A stretch of DNA of 29,316 nucleotides from Spyradenecus sp045634445. GTDB lineage: Bacteria; Verrucomicrobiota; Kiritimatiellia; RFP12; DVOR01. How positions within the stretch are numbered: position 1 is the stretch's first letter; each line of letters opens with the position of its first letter. Of the stretch, positions 25,295 through 29,316 are shown in pieces. A program made the position numbers and the translations under genes. The notes under the pieces are model-generated. The model had not been told where the DNA came from, searched no databases, and was given only the letters and a program-made list of their open reading frames with translations. The stretch is taken from contig JAZRAG010000012.1 of assembly GCA_045634445.1 (NCBI GenBank), positions 1-29,316 of the forward strand. Direction: 5' to 3'.

Positions 25295-25369
25295 GCCCCC
25301 ATCGTCTATCGGTTAGGACACGGGCTTTTCATGCCTGTAAGAGGAGTTCGACTCTCCTTGGGGGTGCCA
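25295..25369 (+). tRNA. tRNA-Glu(TTC), copy 2
   Basis: It is identical over all 75 nt to the copy at 25128. The flanks TTAGAC (5') and TTTT (3') are also shared, so the duplicated unit is slightly longer than the gene. The 92-nt spacer from copy 1 holds no gene I can see. Confidence 0.95.
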
Positions 25370-25375
25370 TTTTAA

Positions 25376-25451
25376 GGCGAGGTAGCTCAGTTGGTAGAGC
25401 AGCGGACTGAAAATTCGCGTGTCGTCGGTTCGATCCCGACCCTTGCCACCA
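25376..25451 (+). tRNA. tRNA-Phe(GAA), copy 2
   Basis: It is identical over 76 nt to the copy at 25045 and lies 6 nt after tRNA-Glu copy 2. It is the last gene of the cluster before a strong terminator. Confidence 0.95.
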
Positions 25452-25460
25452 TTTCTGTAA

Positions 25461-25487
25461 GTCAGCCCAACGGCTGGCCTTTTTTTT
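25461..25487 (+). terminator. tRNA cluster terminator
   Basis: GTCAGCC (25461-25467) pairs with GGCTGGC (25472-25478) around a CAAC loop. Eight T follow (25480-25487). Confidence 0.9.
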
Positions 25488-25515
25488 GCCCATAACCACC
25501 ACTCCCTCTTTCCCC

Positions 25516-25564
25516 TTTTTGTGTCTTTTGTGTGTTTGGTGGTTTCTAAAATTCGTCGTCCTGC
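25516..25564 (+). repeat. 49-bp GT-rich direct repeat, copy 1
   Basis: This is a low-complexity GT-rich stretch ending in GGTTTCTAAAATTCGTCGTCC. It recurs at 25710-25758 with two mismatches. A shorter relative lies at 24696-24717. The two copies bracket the palindromic repeat B and a stretch of repeated ATTCGTGTAA-like units (25588-25617). Confidence 0.75.
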
Positions 25565-25642
25565 CGCGCAGCGGCCCAGCGCAACCGATTCGTGTAAATT
25601 CGTGTAATTCGTGGTTCCCCTAAATTCGCAGTTCCCGTAAAC

Positions 25643-25703
25643 ATGGGGTGAAGCGACAGCGCTTCCGCGGGGAGTGGGGGCGCGCAGCCCCCACCTATTC
25701 GCA
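25643..25703 (+). repeat. Palindromic intergenic repeat, copy B
   Basis: This 61-bp core is nearly identical to copy A at 24766-24827, in the same orientation. Its first hairpin is GAAGCG-ACAG-CGCTTC and its second is the same GTGGGGGC/GCCCCCAC stem. Together the copies flank the tRNA cluster. Confidence 0.75.
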
Positions 25704-25709
25704 CCCGCC

Positions 25710-25758
25710 TTTTTGTGTGTTTTGTGTGTTTTGTGGTTTCTAAAATTCGTCGTCCTGC
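25710..25758 (+). repeat. 49-bp GT-rich direct repeat, copy 2
   Basis: It is the second copy of the element at 25516-25564 (47 of 49 positions identical), in the same orientation. The whole interval 25488-25797 shows no credible gene. Confidence 0.75.
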
Positions 25759-25797
25759 GCAGTCGTCACAAAAAACGAAAAACGACACACGAAATGA

Positions 25798-25826
25798 TTG
25801 AAGAAAGTTGGACATTTTGTTATTCT
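25798..25826 (+). promoter_or_regulatory. Promoter of the transglutaminase-like gene (near-leaderless)
   Basis: TTGAAG at 25798-25803 and TATTCT at 25821-25826 are 17 bp apart, with an extended -10 TG at 25818-25819. The usual +1 (about 25833) lies 0-3 nt before ATG 25836. No ribosome site is visible. Confidence 0.55.
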
Positions 25827-25835
25827 TATTAATGT

Positions 25836-27980
25836 ATGAAACGTTCACTATTTGTCTTACTGACATTGCTCCCTGTTTTTGCGCTAGCACAGGGCAAGGA
25901 TTTAGGCGCACGCGGCGAACCCATTCCGCTCACGGATAATGGCGAATTACAGCATTTGGATGCCGCGCTTTACAAGTCTGGATTCATCTTCAATGAGGAT
26001 GTCTACCAGGAGTATTTTGACCACTGTTTGCAGTTGGTCGCGCCTAATTTGAAATTCAACGAACAAACGTGGGACTGGCTCCTTGAGCATCCTGCTGTTT
26101 TGAATGCGACCTTTGCGCTTGAATATCCGCCGAATGGAAATGTGATCCACAACTTTGTAAAGTTGGCAAAGTTGGTGGGCCCCGTCTATGCCGAGAAGTA
26201 TCAGCAGCTCTTAATCGCGTTTGCCGTTCAGTATCGCGGTGAACGTCTTTTGGACGCTTCGCTTGCGGCCGACCGCTACGGCGTTATCCAGGGCCGCAAT
26301 TTCACGTGGGATGTGAAGCGTAAGGAAATGCTTGAAAATGACGTGGCGCGCCGCCAAGGCTGGTCGGTGAACCACGATGTGACGCCGCCCGCAGATGGCG
26401 CGCTCGCGCGCGACTCCAATGGCGACATCTTCAAGGACGAACGCGAGAAGCAACGTTGGATGCAGCAGTTGCACAGTCAGTTTGACTTGGGCAGTGACAA
26501 TGACGCAAAGCACACGGTCAATTGGCTTAAGCGTAATACCAAGACGAAGATTTATGAAATCAAGGATCTTTCGGCAACTAATTTCTACAACAAGACCGGA
26601 ATTAAGTTGTCGCAAGGCCGCGAACCCAAATCGCTGCCCTGGGATAAGATTGCGCACGTAGCAGAACGTTATCCGCCGCGCATGGAGGGCTCTATCACCG
26701 ATAACCTCTGCCTCCGCATTATGCGTTATGAGGAAAAGGGCGCAGAACGTTCCTCCCTCTTCCCGCTCTCAAAGGCACCATGGCCGCTCTTGTTGTTGTT
26801 GACGCAGAAGGACCCTGTGGATGAGTCCACATATTGGTGGAATTACTACAAGGGCAAGGGCGAAGTCCCTGGTTATGCCACCTACTCTTTCGACTACACC
26901 AAACCCGAAATCCGCTACAATGATGGCGCTTGGCATCCAGATGCCACCCCGCGTATCCTCGTGGATGGCGGCGTCTGCGGTCGTTTGTCGACCATGGCGG
27001 AATTCGCCCAACGTTCCATCGGCACACCCGCGCAGGGCATGGGCCAACCCGGCCACCGCGCGTTCATGACTTACTCCTACCGCAATGGCAAATATTACGC
27101 TGATATGCACCACTCGGTGGATACCATTGCCGTTTCAACCGTGGGATGGCACCTTCCCCCCATTTACGGACCGCTCACCGACCCCAAAACCAAGCTCACG
27201 GGCTTTTATCCCATGACCAATGCGAATTGCACGGATCAGGCCTCGCGTTATATGCGCGACAATATCCGCTGGCACATTGGTCTCTGCGAGGCGATGAATA
27301 TCGGCTTGGAATCGTGGGAAAAGTCCCGTATGGCGCTCCACATCCTCGACATCTACTCCGCTTCGGAGGAAACTTGGAAAAATGCCTCGACCCAACAACA
27401 AGATGCGCTCCTGCGCTCTGCGATGTTGCTCAATGTCGCAAATACGGATGTCATTTTCCGCTTAGCCGCCGCGCGTAAGGGGTATGCCTCCAAGATCTTG
27501 GACTTGCTTCAGGGCTTCACCAACTACTTTGTGAGCGTTGCAGATGGATGTACTGGCGACAAGGCCTTGGCGCGTAATACCGACTTCGGCAATACGCAGG
27601 CAGGCGCCGACCTCACCGCCCTTTTGCGCAACAACTTCTCCACCGCAGCCGCCGGTCGCAATACCAAAAAGACGAAAAACGAATGGGCACTCTTCGTTCG
27701 TCATGCCGTCTTCATGGGTGCTTTCACCAATATCCCTGACGAGGGCGACCCAAAGTATGCCTACAGCCGCATCGAATGGGTGCGCGATAAAAACGCTTAC
27801 GCAAAGGCCGTCGCCGAGGAATTGAAGTACCAAAAGCGCCTCAAAGACTCCCCCTTCCTCAATGACATCCAGCAGCTCAATGACAAATATGACAAAGTGC
27901 GCCTCGCAGGTGAACGAGACACCAAGCGAAATGTCAAGGAAGAACGTCAGCGCAGAGAAGCTGAAGAAAATGCGTGGTAA
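25836..27980 (+). CDS. Secreted protein with transglutaminase-like triad
   Basis: This 714-residue protein has a clear signal peptide (MKRSLFVLLTLLPVFALA, cleavage after Ala18). I do not recognise the full-length family. A segment in the middle resembles the transglutaminase/protease-like core: DGGVCGRLS with Cys381, GQPGHRAFMTYS with His407, then GKYYAD with Asp423. The order and rough spacing match the Cys-His-Asp triad of that superfamily. The flanks are large and mostly helical or aromatic-rich. The C-terminus is a highly charged Lys/Arg/Glu helix (NVKEERQRREAEENAW). Role: a periplasmic or secreted peptidase or amidase-like enzyme is inference. The start sits directly behind a promoter with no ribosome site. 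pcnB follows after 64 bp without a terminator. Confidence 0.7.
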   Translation: MKRSLFVLLTLLPVFALAQGKDLGARGEPIPLTDNGELQHLDAALYKSGFIFNEDVYQEYFDHCLQLVAPNLKFNEQTWDWLLEHPAVLNATFALEYPPNGNVIHNFVKLAKLVGPVYAEKYQQLLIAFAVQYRGERLLDASLAADRYGVIQGRNFTWDVKRKEMLENDVARRQGWSVNHDVTPPADGALARDSNGDIFKDEREKQRWMQQLHSQFDLGSDNDAKHTVNWLKRNTKTKIYEIKDLSATNFYNKTGIKLSQGREPKSLPWDKIAHVAERYPPRMEGSITDNLCLRIMRYEEKGAERSSLFPLSKAPWPLLLLLTQKDPVDESTYWWNYYKGKGEVPGYATYSFDYTKPEIRYNDGAWHPDATPRILVDGGVCGRLSTMAEFAQRSIGTPAQGMGQPGHRAFMTYSYRNGKYYADMHHSVDTIAVSTVGWHLPPIYGPLTDPKTKLTGFYPMTNANCTDQASRYMRDNIRWHIGLCEAMNIGLESWEKSRMALHILDIYSASEETWKNASTQQQDALLRSAMLLNVANTDVIFRLAAARKGYASKILDLLQGFTNYFVSVADGCTGDKALARNTDFGNTQAGADLTALLRNNFSTAAAGRNTKKTKNEWALFVRHAVFMGAFTNIPDEGDPKYAYSRIEWVRDKNAYAKAVAEELKYQKRLKDSPFLNDIQQLNDKYDKVRLAGERDTKRNVKEERQRREAEENAW

Positions 27981-28044
27981 TGCTTTAGCCGCCTCAAGAA
28001 AAAGGCCCACAACCTCGCCGCAGATTTAAGAAAGTTGAAAGTCT

Positions 28045-29316
28045 ATGTTTTTTCTCCGCAAGAAAAATAAACCCACCATCGTACCTCGTTCTGAACACAG
28101 CCTCTCGCGACGCGACATTGACCCCGACGCCCTCAAAGTGCTCTATCGCTTAGCCTCCCTCAACCATGAGGCCTACCTCGTGGGCGGTAGCGTGCGCGAC
28201 CTCCTCCTGGGCCGCAAACCCAAAGACTTCGACGTCGGTACCGATGCGCGCCCCAATGAAATCCGCCACATCTTCCGCAATTGCTTCCTCGTGGGCAAAC
28301 GCTTTCGCCTCGCACACATCGTCTTTGGCAAAAAGGTCATCGAAACCGCCACCTTCCGCAAGGCTCCCCGCCCCGACGCCGTTCAGGATGAACACGGCCT
28401 CTACCAGTATGAGGACAACACCTTTGGCACGCCGCAGGAAGATGCCCTCCGCCGCGACTTCACCGTCAACGGACTCTTCTATGATATCAACACCTTCTCC
28501 ATCATCGACTACGTTGGCGGCTTGAAGGACTTGAAGAATAAGTGCATCCGCGCCATTGGCGACCCCAATATCCGCTTCCGCGAAGACCCCGTACGCATGA
28601 TGCGCGCCGTCCGCTTCGCTGCAAAGTTGGGCTTCAATATCTGCTCTTCTGACCAAAAGGCCATCAAGAAGTACGCCTCGGAAATCGCCAATGCCTCCCT
28701 CTCGCGCCTCTGCGAAGAAATCCAACGCCTCTTCGTGCAGGGCGCTACAGAGCGTTCCATCCGCCTCGCCTACGATTACGGCCTCCTCGAAGCGCTCTTG
28801 CCCGACTTGTACCAGTGGATGAAGGCAAGCCCCGACCACCGCGAACAGGTCTGGAACGCCCTCCAAGCCCTCGATAAAGTCTCTGAAACGCGCGAAACCT
28901 CCAATGCCGTCGCCTTCGCGATGTTGTTCTACCCCATGGTCACCCACGCCGTAGAACAGCTCCGCGCCAAGACCCCCTCCGGCAAGCGCTTCAACACCTT
29001 CCACGCGCGCCGCTTGGCCGCCGAAAAGGTCCTCTCCCCCATCGTCAAACACTACCGCTTCCCGCGCGCACTGTGGATGACCGCCGTCGACATCTTGGAG
29101 CTCACCGACCGCCTTACGCGTAAGCCCGACCCCGCCTCCGCGCGCGACATCCGCTTCATCAACCACGGCATCTTCCCCGAAATCCTCCAGGGTGCAGACG
29201 TCTTTAAAACCCTCTTCCCCGAACGCACTTGGCAAATCGAAGCTTGGACCACCCTCTACCGCAATGCAGGCCCCATCGCCCGCCAAAAACGCGAGGAAGT
29301 CGGAGGCCAAGCGGTC
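28045..29316 (+). CDS. pcnB: Poly(A) polymerase I, class II nucleotidyltransferase (3' partial)
   Basis: The frame runs off the window end after 424 residues without a stop. Full-length E. coli PcnB is ~465, so only a short C-terminus should be missing. The nucleotidyltransferase head has GGSVRDLLLG (from Gly47) and the metal-binding pair Asp61/Asp63 (KDFDVGTDA). RRDFTVNGLFYDI and REDPVRMMRAVRFAAKLGF belong to the neck. LVGKRFRLAHI (82-92) fits the signature used to separate bacterial poly(A) polymerases from CCA-adding enzymes. It would add poly(A) to RNA 3' ends and promote decay. All four tRNAs here encode CCA, so CCA addition would be repair only. The start ATG 28045 has only a weak upstream site. 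Confidence 0.9.
   Translation, partial: MFFLRKKNKPTIVPRSEHSLSRRDIDPDALKVLYRLASLNHEAYLVGGSVRDLLLGRKPKDFDVGTDARPNEIRHIFRNCFLVGKRFRLAHIVFGKKVIETATFRKAPRPDAVQDEHGLYQYEDNTFGTPQEDALRRDFTVNGLFYDINTFSIIDYVGGLKDLKNKCIRAIGDPNIRFREDPVRMMRAVRFAAKLGFNICSSDQKAIKKYASEIANASLSRLCEEIQRLFVQGATERSIRLAYDYGLLEALLPDLYQWMKASPDHREQVWNALQALDKVSETRETSNAVAFAMLFYPMVTHAVEQLRAKTPSGKRFNTFHARRLAAEKVLSPIVKHYRFPRALWMTAVDILELTDRLTRKPDPASARDIRFINHGIFPEILQGADVFKTLFPERTWQIEAWTTLYRNAGPIARQKREEVGGQAV

Noticed and set aside
24655..25765. Repeats considered as a CRISPR array or insertion-sequence ends.
   Set aside because: There are only two copies of the core, about 0.9 kb apart with tRNA genes between, no regular spacers, no cas genes and no transposase ORF.
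25546..25911. Minus-strand ORF of 121 codons with TKHTKHTKR-like sequence.
   Set aside because: It is a translation of the GT-rich and palindromic intergenic repeats and overlaps the next gene's promoter and start.

Overview
The window looks like a chromosomal segment of a Gram-negative, fermentative, glycan-using bacterium, most likely from the PVC group (Kiritimatiellota or Lentisphaerota relatives in an animal gut). This placement is inference. It rests on the mix of an outer-membrane-type lipoprotein, a VIT/CTERM-like membrane protein, a GH20 hexosaminidase, sugar transporters with oversized extracytoplasmic insertions, and intergenic repeats of a kind I associate with uncultured gut relatives. 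No rRNA gene is present to test it. All genes I can support, including four tRNAs, are on the + strand. I see no transposase, integrase, phage gene or CRISPR array.

Layout. 1-3828: the C-terminal part of a VIT-domain protein with a sorting-signal-like tail, then a very long repeat-built lipoprotein. 3858-5826: aspS with its own promoter and terminator. 5885-9542: a sugar-use transcription unit with a structured leader, a 45-residue Cys/His-rich small ORF, an atypical ASKHA sugar kinase, an intercistronic hairpin, a sugar-porter MFS transporter and a terminator. 9543-12470: an AT-rich gap, then gyrB. 12481-13714: an FHA-domain membrane protein and a pseudopilin behind a near-consensus promoter. 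13795-16470: a SWIM zinc-finger protein and an orphan ABC permease carrying a ~380-residue insert. 16602-19072: two adjacent CNNM/CorC-type membrane proteins. 19135-22415: galM and an SGLT-type symporter, ending at a strong terminator. 22526-24616: a hairpin, then a secreted GH20 enzyme with an apparently leaderless mRNA. 24655-25765: a tRNA-Phe/Glu/Glu/Phe cluster between two copies of a palindromic intergenic repeat. 25798-29316: a secreted protein with a transglutaminase-like triad, again apparently leaderless, then the 5' part of pcnB.

How it fits together. GH20 would release N-acetylhexosamines from host or plant glycans. The MFS porter and SGLT symporter would import sugars. GalM would supply the right anomer and the ASKHA kinase would phosphorylate sugar. 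aspS, gyrB, the kinase and both sugar transporters show strongly biased codons (Lys AAG, Glu GAA, few TTA/CTA/TCA), as expected for highly expressed genes.

The most unusual signals are the structured leader with its small ORF before the kinase, the extracytoplasmic insertions in three unrelated transporter families, the leaderless promoters of the two secreted proteins, the CTERM-like VIT protein, and the repeat-flanked mirror-order tRNA cluster.
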